Assembly: GCA_029339195.1 (NCBI GenBank)
Contig: JAPTJF010000108.1
Coordinates: 62,001-126,000, forward strand
Direction of reading: 5' to 3'
DNA: 64,000 bases
DNA from: Micractinium sp. NFX-FRZ
Lineage: Eukaryota > Chlorophyta > Trebouxiophyceae > Chlorellales > Chlorellaceae
Position 1 is the first letter of the stretch. Each line of letters opens with the position of its first letter. The notes beneath the pieces are model-generated. The model did not search any database and was not told where the DNA came from. It worked only from the letters and a program-made list of their open reading frames with translations. Below, piece after piece: positions 45,519 through 56,300 of this stretch. The translations under genes and the position numbers were made by a program.

Positions 45519-48212
45519 TCATTCTTCAAAGACATCGATGTAGCCGTTTTGCAGCGTGAAGATGAGGATTGCGGTCACCAGGTAGGCAACGCCCATGAAC
45601 ACTGCCGCCACATTGTCCACCTGAAGGGGGGGAAGGGGGTGAGGAGGAGGGTGGGTGAGGGGGTGAGGGCCAAAGCGAAGAGAAGAGGCAAGGTGAGGGG
45701 GCCTGCCTGCTGCAGCACCAACTTCACCTGCTGTTCAGTTCCTGTGTGCCTCCTGTGCAGTCAGTGTGTCGTCATCGTGCAGCCACTGTGCAGTCGCTGT
45801 GTGCTACCGTAGCGCATGTGCCCTGCTGGCTTGAGCGCCCCCTTGCCATCCCCCTTTCCTTCAGCCCGACAGGCTTTCACAGCTAACAAGCCGCCCCCCT
45901 CCCCTCCCACTCAGCGTGACGCCCCGCCTCCCTGCCTCCCTCCCCCCACTCCCCATGCCACCCCGCCTCCCTCCCCCCAACTTGGTTGAACTCAGATTGC
46001 AGTGTGTTAAACTGTGTTGATCTGACTTGGACTCACCATGTGCCCGATGTACTCGCCATAAGCTTCATCTGCCGTCATGTGACTGAGGGAGTTGAGGCGC
46101 TGGGGGGGACCGCGGGACGCCTGCCCCTGATCCCGCTCCTGCAAGTGCATGCAGTGGAGGGGGAGTGTGTGCCAGGCCCGCAGAGCTGACAGCCCGCAAC
46201 CTGCCGTCAGCTGCAGCCCGCATGCTGTGGCTGCTGCGCCAGTGGCTGCTCGCCTCCCCCCTTGCCCTTCCAACCCTCACCTTGGGCGCGTGGAAGCACA
46301 GGCCAAAGGGGCGCCGCTGCTGCCGCTGCACTGACACCTCAGCAGCTGCTCCGCCTGCCGCCCCATGCTCCGCGTCAGCCTCGGCTGCCGCCTCCGCTGC
46401 TGCCGCCTGCGCTGCTGCCTTTGATACGGCCGCCCCGTTCTGTGAGACCTCCTCCGGAAGGGATGCGTCACAAGAGATGGTGGGCAGGATGGAGGATTCT
46501 GCCGAGGAGATGGGCGGGTTCTTTCCCCCCGCCAGCCTGCCTTGGCTGCGCAGCTTGCAGTACCGCCGGTACGCCTCCTTCCGCTTCTGCAGGGCCCCAG
46601 GAAGGCGGGCAGGCACACGTCGGGTGGCACAGCAGGCACTCTGGAAAGTACCAGTCAAGTCGAGCGGTGGGCTGCGCACAAGCCGCAGATGTGCAGCTTG
46701 GCTGTGGGAGCGGAGTTGAAATCGACCGCCTTGCCCCGCTCCCTCTGCTGGGCACTATCCCGGCCTGCCATTCGCGGCACCGCCCCTGCTTCGCCGCACC
46801 CGGCCTTGCTCCCGCTTGTGATGCCGGCGCACGATGTGGTAGACGGTGATCGACTCGAGTGCCAGGATGAAGAGAAAGACGTACGTGGTGAGCACCAGCT
46901 GCTGAGTTGGCACCACATAGCTGGAGGTTGGGACGGAGCCAGACACCACAAATTGCACGGCTGCAGCAGCGGGGCGGCCAAGAGGTGGGCAGGTTTAGTT
47001 GGGGCAGGCAGGCAGGGGCAAGCAGGGCGGGGGCGGGTGATGCAGAGGTGCAGGGGCACGGGGCGGGACTGCAGGCGCAGAGCTAAGAGCGGGCAGTGTT
47101 TGTTGGCAGGCTGCCCTGCCCTCCTCCTCCCCCAAAAGCTCGCCTGCGAGCGCCAAGAACAGGGTCACCACGATCTCAAGCCGGGTGGGCAGCTCCGACT
47201 CCTCTGCAGCAGCAGCAGGAGGAGCAGAAGTAGCAGCAGGGTCAGCAGGGTACGTGCAGCAGCAGACCAAGGCACTGGGGGCGGCGTTGTTCAGCCAGAC
47301 TGGGATCAGGCAGCCTTTGTTGAGCCGGCAGAGATGGGCAGGGGGTGACACAGGTGTGGAAGCAAAGCATCAAACGGATGAGCATGGCAGTCGTGGCGGG
47401 CAACGGCATGCAGGCACCCGCCTGCCCAGCCAACTCACCACAGAAGAACACAAACACTGCGCTCGGGACACGGGTGGGGGTGGAGGGACAAGGGTGGGAG
47501 CGGGGGGGAAGTCAGCATGAGAGAGGGGCGCCGGGGGGGGGGGGGGCATGTCCATACAAAAGTGGGGAAAGACAGGCAACGTCCGGCGCGACAGGTAGGG
47601 CTGGAGTAAGGACGACCATGCTGTGCATGCTCTGGTTGGGCTCAACCCTCTCAGACCCACCCCAGTCACCCACTCACTGCCCGAGAGGTGGACCAACATC
47701 ACTTGGCCCACCCGCTGGCACCCCAACCCCATCCCAGCCCAACACATGGCCCCAGGCATGACCCTGTCCCCCCAAGTCCCTATCCCACTCAACAGGTCCT
47801 CCCCCCACTCACTTCCCAGGAAGTAGACCAGCACCACCGGCAGCACAGCGTTGATCAGGGAGGGCTTCTGCAGGGGGCAGTTCATGATTACAAACCAGTG
47901 ACAAATAGTTGCAGGGAGGGGAGAGGGGAGTGCACAGCGGGGCACAGCGTGCAGCACAGTGGGCATGAGCTGGCTTGGCGTGACCTGCGGCGTGACATGC
48001 ACCGGCTCAGCACTGCACAGCATGCCTTGCAGTGGTTGCCGGCGGGTCAGCTGGGCTGCGCTGGAAGCGCCGCGTGCCTGCTGCCTCGGCGTCAGGCAGC
48101 AGTTCAGCTAGCCAGCTACCGCCACACACAGATACCACACCACCGCCAGCAAGCAAGCCAGCCGCCCACACAGCCAGCCAACCGCCACCTACGCAGCAGC
48201 CACCCATTTGCA

Positions 48213-48246
<34 letters not shown>

Positions 48247-51200
48247 CCCATCTGCACAGCCAGCAAGCAATCAGCCGCCCACCCGCCCAGCCGCCACCCA
48301 CCCAGAAGCGCTCCACAGTGATGAGCACCGCCATCAGCTGGTCCTCCACACCCCTGCACGTGGGCAGGCAGGCATGCGGTGGGACAGAGGGGGACAGCTG
48401 GGAGGCAGGCGCAAGGGGCCGCCCCAACATCCCTTTGTTGCAAACCCAAGGGGGCGTCTGCAGAGGGGTTGTGGGGTGCTCAGAGTGAAGCCTGCATCGG
48501 CGGGCGGGCGGGCAGGCAGGCAGGCAGCAGGCAGGCGGGCGGGGGAGGCAGGCGGGCAGGCAGGCGGGTAGGAGGCAGGCGGGCAGGCATGAGGAGGGCA
48601 CAACAGGGCCAGGCAGGGGAGGCAAGCGGGCCCGAGCGGTCGCCAAGCGGGCTCACGTGAACACGTTGAGCGGCCGGCCATTCTCATCCACTGCACCTCC
48701 GTTTTGAATGGAGTTGACCGGAGCCTGGGGTTGGGCAGGGCAGTGCATGGGGAAACGGGAGTTGGGGCACAGCATGCTGAGCAGCACCGCAGCAGCCCAG
48801 CAGGAGCAATGCCAGCAAAGAGCAGCCCCCACGCTGTGCCTGCTGCACTGCCCACCGCAGCTGCACTTGGGCAGGGCAGGACAATCTGGCTGGGCTTCCC
48901 CACAGGCGCGCCTGACCAGGTGCACCGGGAGCCCCCGCCAGGGGCCTGCCTCGCCTCGCCAACCTTTCAACAGTGGACCACCTGTGCATGCTGGTGAGGG
49001 CGTCAACTCAGTAGGGTTGGGTTTGATGCCCTCGACTCACCAGGGGCATCGGGTCTTCCGGGTCCGACTTCAGGTCGCTAAATTCGTCAAACCACATGCC
49101 CATGTCAACCGACTGCAAATTATGGCAAAGAGGGGGGACATCGTTGCGGGGAGGAGGGTCACTTGTTGACCCACATGCCCATGCCAAGGAAGCTCAGCCC
49201 GGCTGCCAGCCCAGCAGCCAGCCCAGCAGCCAGCTCAGCAGCCCGCTAAGCCCGGCCGCCAGCTCAGCGGCAAGCTCAGCAGCCCGCTAAGCCCCCCCAG
49301 CCCGGCTGCCAGCTCAGCAGGTGCGCCAGCTCAGCAGGTGCGCCAGCTCAGCAGGTGCGCCAGCTCAGCTCACGTAGGACTCAATCTTGAAGTCGGTCAC
49401 AGCCCAGCTGCTGGCGTCGTCGCCCTTGCCGTACGTGAACAGCTTGCTGCCGCCGCTCGAGGAGTAGACCTGACGGGCCGGGGGGAGGGCAGGGGCGGGG
49501 GCACATGCATTGTCAGAAGTGTTCCTGCTCCAGGCAGGGTTTGAGGTGCAGTGCACTGCTGGCACCAGGGTGCAGCGAAGCGTGCTGGCGCCATGCACCG
49601 CTGCCTGCGCGCCGGGCTGCACCCCCCGCCCTGCCTGGCACCCCGCCTACCGTCAGCCCCTCGTGCTCTTTCCCATACACGTCGGTGGTGTTAAACAACA
49701 TGGTGGGATCCATGAACCTGCACCAATGTGCAGGATGAAGGCATGATGGTGACGTAAGGACACGTCAGCTGCCACACGAGGGCGGCGCCAGGGGCCCGTG
49801 GGGCGCAGCAGCGGCGGCTGGACCAGCAGCAAAGCGGCGAGCGGCGGAGCAGGGCCGTGGATGCTGCTTCTGAAGGGGGCTGCAGTCACCAACCACCCAG
49901 TGTGCAAAAGTGCAACATTTTGGGGCCGCCACTTCCCTAGTGCGGCGGAGCAGGGCAGTGGATCTGGCTGTGCTTCTGAAGGGGTGCAGTCACACCCCCG
50001 CCCACCTGAGCTCCAGCAGCATGTCCATTGAGTCAAAAGGGAAGTGCCTGCATGTGGTGGGAATGTTACAAAAGCAGCACAGAGATGAGTCAAAGGGGAA
50101 GTGCCTGCAGTGCAGCACCGGGTGGGACCAGTTAAGGCGAGGGCAGGGGAGGGGGGCTGCAGCAGCTGGGAGGGGCCAGCGGCGCCCTGCTCTGCGCCCC
50201 TACTCTGCGCCCCTGCTCTGTTCGCCCCTGCTCTGCGCCCCTGCTCTGGCACCCTCGCGGTGCCGCCCCCTGCCCTCGCCAGACGGCACCGTACCGACTT
50301 CTTCCCTGCAACCTCCCTCCTTGCAGCCTCCCTCCCTGCAGCCTCCCTCCCCGCAGCTGCAGGGCACAGCAGCAGCAGTGGCAGCTGCACTGCACCTAAA
50401 GTCCATGGGCTGGTAGAAGATGCCGTGCACTCGGACCTCCCGTAGCATGCTGCCATCGGCTGCAGGGCAGGCAGGTGGGGCGGCAGGGAGAGGGGCTTGT
50501 GCTGGCGCACCGGGGCGGCAGGGCATGCTGCAGGGGAGCAAGTGTAGGCAACCAAGGGCAGGCAGGCTGGCTCTCCCAGGCACTGCACTGCAGCCGGCGC
50601 TGCCCCTCGTGTGGTGGTGTTAAAGCAGGCGCAGCGTGGGGCCAGCAGGGCGCAGGCTGCAGTCTCACGGGCGGGGAAGATGTTGTACAGTATTTCTCGG
50701 TCCTGCGGGAAGCCTGCAGCACGAGGCGTGTGGTGTGTACATAAGTCTGGTGCGTTTTGTGTGGTGGCGGGGTGGGGTTGGGGAATGCTGATGGCTCGGC
50801 ACGGTTGCACCGCATGATGCCCTGAAACGTTGAATGCACTCAGCCAGGCATGAACCACCGAGGCCCCAGACTGCCTGTGTGAGCAGCATGGCGGCGTGGG
50901 GCGCACCATACGCGTTCTTGAAGAAGAAGGAGGGCAGGAAGATATCATCACAGCAGCTGCAACAGGCAGGCAGGCAGAGGGAGTGCGCGGCGAGGGTGTG
51001 AGGACGTGTGGCAGCGGCCGGCTTGAAAGGGAGCGGGCACAGCGCACCACCGATTGTGCGCAGGCCGGATAGCTTGGTGCCTGCCCAGTGAGGCAAAGCC
51101 AGCCCCTACTCTGCGCCCTTCTTCCCTGACGCCACAACGTGCGCCATGTCATGGAACCACTAGCAACAGCTGCTTCCCGCCGCATGCTGTCTCTCAGAAT

Positions 51201-52197
51201 GCCCCCCGCATTCTGATGATGCGACATTTGCCACCCTGCCGCCACCACCAAGGTGCCACGACGCTGCCCTCTCCACCGCCGCTCACAGCACTTTGTCGTT
51301 GAGGTTTGAGCAGTACGTCTTGCAGTCGTAGGTTTTGTTCATCATTTTGGCAGTGTTGTCTGCAGGAAGGGCAGGCAGACGTGTAGAAAGATAGGAGTGG
51401 CTGCACTGCGACAAGCAGGCTGCATCGGCAGGGCTGCAGAGGAGCAGCAGGTACATTGAGGCGGCAGCAGGAGCGGCACGGCGGCATGGGCAGCAGAGCT
51501 CTCACACAGCCCACAAGCCACACCCATGTGGCAGGCACAACAGCACAGGACCTCTGTCCCCATGGCTTTCCAGCACCATAGATAGCTGCCTCCCACCCAC
51601 CCACGACCTCCCGCCACCCACCAGCAACTGTGTTGAAGGCGGTGGGGTCTGTCCAGCTGACGTAAAAGTAGAACACCGCCTCCCACCGGTAGTTGTCCTC
51701 ATCCACTGCACCGGCAGGCAGCATGAACAGGTGGAGTTGGACATCAGAAAGAGCAGGGATGTGCAGCAGGCGTCCAGGGTCAGGCAGGCAGCTGTGCGGG
51801 CTTTGCGGGCGGCATACATGCGTGCTCGCCGCCCAGGCGTCAAATGTCGCTGCGGCAGCGCACCCGACAGCAGGCGGTCCAGGTAGGCCGAAACGTAGAC
51901 CTCGGTAGTCGCCAGATCTGGCAGGCCATAACCCTTGAGTGGGCTGCAGCAAGGGGCGGTGTCAGGGGCGGCAGGGGCGGCAGAAAACCCAGGTGGGCAG
52001 GCTGCGGCGGCACCTGCCTGGCAGCGGGCGCGGCAACACTGCAGGCGGCGGAGCGCTTGCATGACTCCGCGTTAAACTTGCAAAGTGCTTGCATGGCACA
52101 TGCACCGCGCTGCCCCCCACCTCTCCATTTGAGCGCTGCAGAAGGGAAGCAGCCCCAGCAGCCCCAAAAGGACTGGGGCCCAGCGGCGCAATGCCAT
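45519..52197 (-). CDS. Pentameric ligand-gated ion channel (Cys-loop receptor superfamily) homologue
   Basis: Predicted plasma-membrane ligand-gated channel subunit, 576 aa in 20 exons: 52197-52121, 51943-51864, 51705-51622, 51359-51287, 50956-50907, 50713-50669, 50459-50396, 50047-50006, 49717-49651, 49469-49374, 49112-49041, 48724-48657, 48353-48302, 47867-47813, 47456-47439, 47299-47144, 46960-46800, 46586-46281, 46099-46037, 45620-45519. Signal peptide 1-23. Ligand-binding domain to about 290: TTEVYVSAYLDRLLSVDEDN, FYFYVSWTDPTAF, DDIFLPSFFFKNAYGF, and MDFRHFPFDSMDMLLELRF, the FPFD loop (residues 160-163) without its flanking cysteines. TM1 about 291-316 (INAVLPVVLVYFLGMFVFF), TM2 353-373 (TRLEIVVTLFLALAAVQFVV), the VPTSSYVVP TM2-TM3 loop, TM3 387-409 (TYVFLFILALESITVYHIV), a 130-residue Ala-rich cytoplasmic loop, TM4 547-567. 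The intron after the 47299-47144 exon starts GCGAGC. Ligand and ion selectivity are unknown. Confidence 0.9.
47671..47706. repeat. Degenerate copy of the channel TM1 exon end and donor
   Basis: Aligns with 47806-47841 (donor plus the exon end encoding VVLVYFLG). On the minus strand the copy would read VMLVHLSG before a GTGAGTGG identical to the real donor. It lies in the intron downstream of the exon. Confidence 0.65.
48155..48310. repeat. GCCAGCCA-rich repeat in channel gene intron
   Basis: Repeated CAGCCAGCCAGCC and CACCCA units fill the intron next to the exon starting at 48302. Confidence 0.8.
49195..49372. repeat. Tandem CCAGCCCAGCAG and CAGGTGCGCCAGCTCAG repeats
   Basis: Several units of CAGCCAGC(T/C)CAGCAG and then about three units of CAGGTGCGCCAGCTCAG end against the donor of the exon 49469-49374. 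Confidence 0.8.
49830..49998. repeat. Imperfect tandem duplication of about 100 bp in channel gene intron
   Basis: GCGGCGGAGCAGGGC(C/A)GTGGAT and then CTTCTGAAGGGG and TGCAGTCAC recur about 100 bases apart. No coding match. Confidence 0.7.
50087..50109. repeat. Copy of the channel FPFD-exon start and acceptor
   Basis: 22 of 23 bases match 50030-50052 at an offset of 57. The copy carries an intact CTGCAG acceptor and the codons for HFPFDS, but lacks the rest of the exon and a donor. Confidence 0.75.
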
Positions 52198-53374
52198 ATC
52201 AACGATTTTTTGTGACCCACGGATGCAGTTGCAGGCAGGGAAGGGTTGATATAGACGCGCCCTGGAGGGACAGCGGCCTGGGCCTGCTCCGGACGAGCGG
52301 CGCGAGATTTGCCCTCCTAAAAAGTGTCTTCGCCGAGGTGTTGTGGAGAGCCTCGCAGGCGCCTGCAAGCTTGGGTGGGAGAGATGTCACCCACCACCTG
52401 CCTCAGTCCAGCTCAGCAGCCGGCAGATGGCTCACAGGGCCAGGCATGCAAGGGCGACTCCGATCATGCTGTTGGCTTTCAAGTTTTACACAATTAACGT
52501 GCACATACATGCCTTTGATTGGGCACATAGAATTGAAAGAATGGATGACAGAGAGGTGGTACCTTCAGCGCATCGATGACCGCAGGCCTGTGCAGTGTCC
52601 TCGCCAGGCGACTGCCTGCCATTCAGTCCACAAACGGGCCGATGTAGCCATATGCTGCAGTGTTAATCTGAGGATGCATGTGATGAAGCAACTTAGACCC
52701 AGCAGCACCGCCGCCACTGTACCCAGCTGCACCGGCGGCAGGGCAGGGCAGGGCAACGGGCACACCGGTGAGGAGCTGTATGCAAGGCAAAGGGTGGAAT
52801 GCTGTGTAACAAGGCAAGACACTGGTGATAGTTGTGATCCTTTCAATTGAAAAACCACACGCCTCAGCAGCAGCAACCCGCTTCCCTTGCAACCACACGG
52901 CCCAACGTCCCGGGACACAAGTTGACGGACGAGCGGTCGAGAAGCGCGCCCGGTGCCACCCAGCGCTCTCCCTGGGAAGGGACATCTTGAGCCAGGCGGG
53001 CAGGGCACAGAGCGTGCAGTGCTGGAAAAGACCGCACGGAAGGCAAGGCAGGCAAGGTAGGGGCTGGCAGCGGCTGGCGCTGTGATGCGGAATCGGCGCT
53101 CGGCGGCGCCAGGCCGGCGGGGCCAGCACTCCCCTAGCCATGTCCCGTCAGGTCACAACCGCGCAGTCTCCTGCCAATAAAACGGCTTCTCGACTTCTCT
53201 GCTCTGTAGAGCCGTTTCGCCGCGGCCGCGGCCAGGGCAGGGCGACTCGCACAGCACGGCAGTACGCCCCTTAAATAGCTGTGCATGCATGCACCTAGCT
53301 AGATCGTCACTTGTAGCAGTGCACTAAGCTCACGAGATTGCCTGTGCGCTGTCCGCGCTGCGGGAAGCCGTGTT
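52198..53374. promoter_or_regulatory. Divergent region between channel and papain-SRCR genes
   Basis: About 1.18 kb between opposite start codons. The stretch 52440-52560 is relatively A/T-rich. TTAAATA at about 53272 could act as a weak TATA element for the right gene. No domain was recognised in the ORFs of either strand. Confidence 0.45.
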
Positions 53375-56300
53375 ATGTCGTGGTTCCGCGGCCTCGTAGC
53401 AGCTCTGCTGCTCGCAGTGATCACAGGATGCAGCGCAAGACAAGGCGACGGTGATTGGCCGCACGCTGGCCTGCGGCTTGCGGCTGCGCCGTCTGCGCCG
53501 CCCGCCCGGCCGCCGTTGCCCCACCTCTCTGCACCGGCCGTCTTTCACTCTCACGCAGGCTTACCTTCGAATGCCATTGGCGCAGGCGCTAGCCATGATA
53601 CAACCGGTGATAGAGCACCACTTCTGTCAGCCCAGGGCTTGCCAGGCAATCGGCGCGGGCTGCAAGCGGAGCCGGCAGCCGTTGCAGGCGCCGCCGCCGC
53701 CTTGCCGCTGGACCCCTTTGGTCGCTTCGACTCCAAAGCCCAGGCAATGGCCGCACTCACACAAGTGCTGAGCATCAAAGCCGCAGGCTCTGGCGGGGTG
53801 CAGGTGGCATATTATGACGTGCCGGTGAGTGGGGCGGGGCGGGGCGGTACGCGGAGGACAGGGTGCCGCCGGCAGCAACATCGTCAGGTCGCCTCCCCCT
53901 AGGCAGCCCGCCCAGCCCGGCGGCGCCCTGTCAACCCCAGGAAGCTTAGAAATACCAAGCAAAAGGCAAACATGCAGGCTGGGGAGGGCAGTGCCCACGC
54001 CATCCTGCTCTGGTGCGTCTGTGGTCTGGTGCTCTTGCCTGCCGGTTTAACTGCTGCGTGCTTCTGCTGCTCCCCTGCTTGGCACCCTGTGCTGCCCTGC
54101 TCCACAGGATGCCGTCATGGTGCAGTTTTGGAGGGCCTGGAAAGTGAGGTACAAGCGGGACAAAGAGTACCAAGGCCGCCCAGCCGCTGTGAGTGCTGCG
54201 CCACGTAGCCGGTGCTTGCTGCCTGCTAAGCGGCTGCTGGGTTGCACCCATGGGCCGTCAGGGTGGGCGGCATGCACCCAACCAGCCTTTCGACCTGGCA
54301 TGGCATTTAAATGGGGGGCAGGAGCATATCTGCTGACTGAATTTCACTGGCTGCTGGCGTGCCTGTGTGGCTGCAGGATGCCGTGGCCTACCGTTACTTC
54401 ACGCTGAATGTCGAGGTGGGGACGAGGAACTGGGGCTGGGGAGTGCGTGGGCAAGGAGGTGCATGCAGCGTGGGCTACTGTGGCTACAGAATAGAGACCG
54501 AGCGGAACATGGGGTTTGGCAAGGGGCGGGGACTGGGGTGCGCCCAAGTTTGCGGGACGGGGCAGAGGACTGGGCGGGGGTAGCGTGGCAGCTAGCTGGC
54601 GGCACCCTGTGCCCTGGCTGCACCCCTTCAGCTGCCCACCGTATGCCTCTCTGCCGCTGAGCCACCCCTGCTGCGCACACGACCTCCTTCAACCTTTGCA
54701 CATGTTCCCCCCTGCAGCGCATTGTTGATAGCTTGTCGGACGTAACAAAACCAAATTGGTGAGGGGCGGGAGGGCCAGGCCGGGTGGAGGCGGGCTGCCC
54801 GGTGGGCGGGGAAGCCGTAAGCGAAGGCAGGCGTGAGGGGCCAGGCAGCGCTGGGTGGCGATGTGGAGGGCATGCTGCATGCCGCACCTGCACCACCTGA
54901 GCTCGCCTCCACCCGCCCCGCCCATCTCACCTCCAGCCGTCCCACAACAACTCTCAGGTTCGCCGGCCTTCCATACCCCCCACACAACTGTGCACACCCA
55001 CGCCCCGCCCCCCCTCCACCAAAGGTTCACGTTTGGGGCGCGCATGGACCGCGCCCCCGGGCCGCCTAACGGCGGCGCCCTGCCGCCCACCGACTTGGAT
55101 TACGTGGATGCGGGGCCCGCCCTGCCCTCGAACATAAAGGAGTGGGACTGGCGGGCACTGGGGAAGGTGACGGCGGCAAAGGACCAGGAAGATGTGAGAC
55201 CAGGGGGCAGGGGAGGGGAGGACCGGGGGAAGGGGCCCATGTGTGTGGGGGATCTACTAGAGTAGGGCTGCAGCAGGAAGGCTGCTTGGGGCACCCACGC
55301 ACCTGCCCCACTCAAGGTGCTTGCTTTGCTGGCACAGCAGGGCAGCTGTCCTGAGGGCGCTCATGCCGCCTACCGCCCACCTGCCTACCTGCCCGCCCGT
55401 CCACCCACGCTCCTGCCTGCCCTCCCGCCCGCCCACCCGCCCACCGTCCTGCCTGCACGCCCGCAGTGCGCCGGCTGCTGGGCGTTTGTGGGCGTCGCCG
55501 CCATTGAATCCAAGGTGCTCATCTCAACGGGTTCCAACTACAGCGCCAGCCCGCTGGACCTGTCAGAGCAGCAGGTGCGGGGGGTGCGCATGCATTCAGA
55601 GCCTGCATGCCTGCCTGCTGCTGGTGCCAAGCATGGGACCTCATGCAGCAATGATGTGCCTCGTGTCTTGTTCACCCCCCCGCCTCATGTCATGCTCACG
55701 CCCAGCTGGTGTGCTGCATGGGGAGGGCCTGCCTGCCACCCGGGCTGCCTCTTTGGTTTCCATTGTGCCCGCCCATCTCCTGGGCTGCCCCCACCCCACC
55801 CCACCTCACCTCACACACCTCCCGGCCTTCCAACAGGTGCTGGACTGCGCCTCCGCCGCCGCGGGGTTCGACAGCAAGGGCTGCGAGGGAGGCTACCTGT
55901 TTGACACCTTCATCTATGCCTCCCGGTGGGTTGTCTGACAATAGAAAGAGCTTGCCAGGAGGGCACCCTCCTGGGCTGTGCTTAGGCAGGGAGGCTGGAG
56001 CCGGCTTTGGTGCAGCGGTAGCGCTGGTGGGTGGCAGCTGCTGTGCGGCACGGGAGGAGGAAAAGGCGGTGACCCTGGCAGGGGGCCGGGAGAGAGGCAG
56101 CGCCTGATCTTTCAAAGGCAAACACTCGCGCACTGACGGCTTACATGCAATTGTACTAGCAACTGCAGGGGCCTGGGTTTCGTCACGACAGAGCAGCGCT
56201 ACCCGTTTGTGGGGGCCTCCGGGGCCTGCGACGCTGCACGCCTGCAGGCCGTGGATGGGGCCTCCAAGTTCCAATTGGCAGAGGACGCCTTTGGCCTGCT

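Noticed and set aside
48155..49372. CRISPR-like array of short repeats
   Set aside because: Units are 4-17 bases of low complexity without unique spacers, inside introns of a eukaryotic gene.
49653..51251. Open frame of 532 codons on the minus strand within the channel gene
   Set aside because: It reads mostly intron sequence in a frame other than the channel exons and has Ala/Pro/Arg composition typical of GC-rich artefacts.
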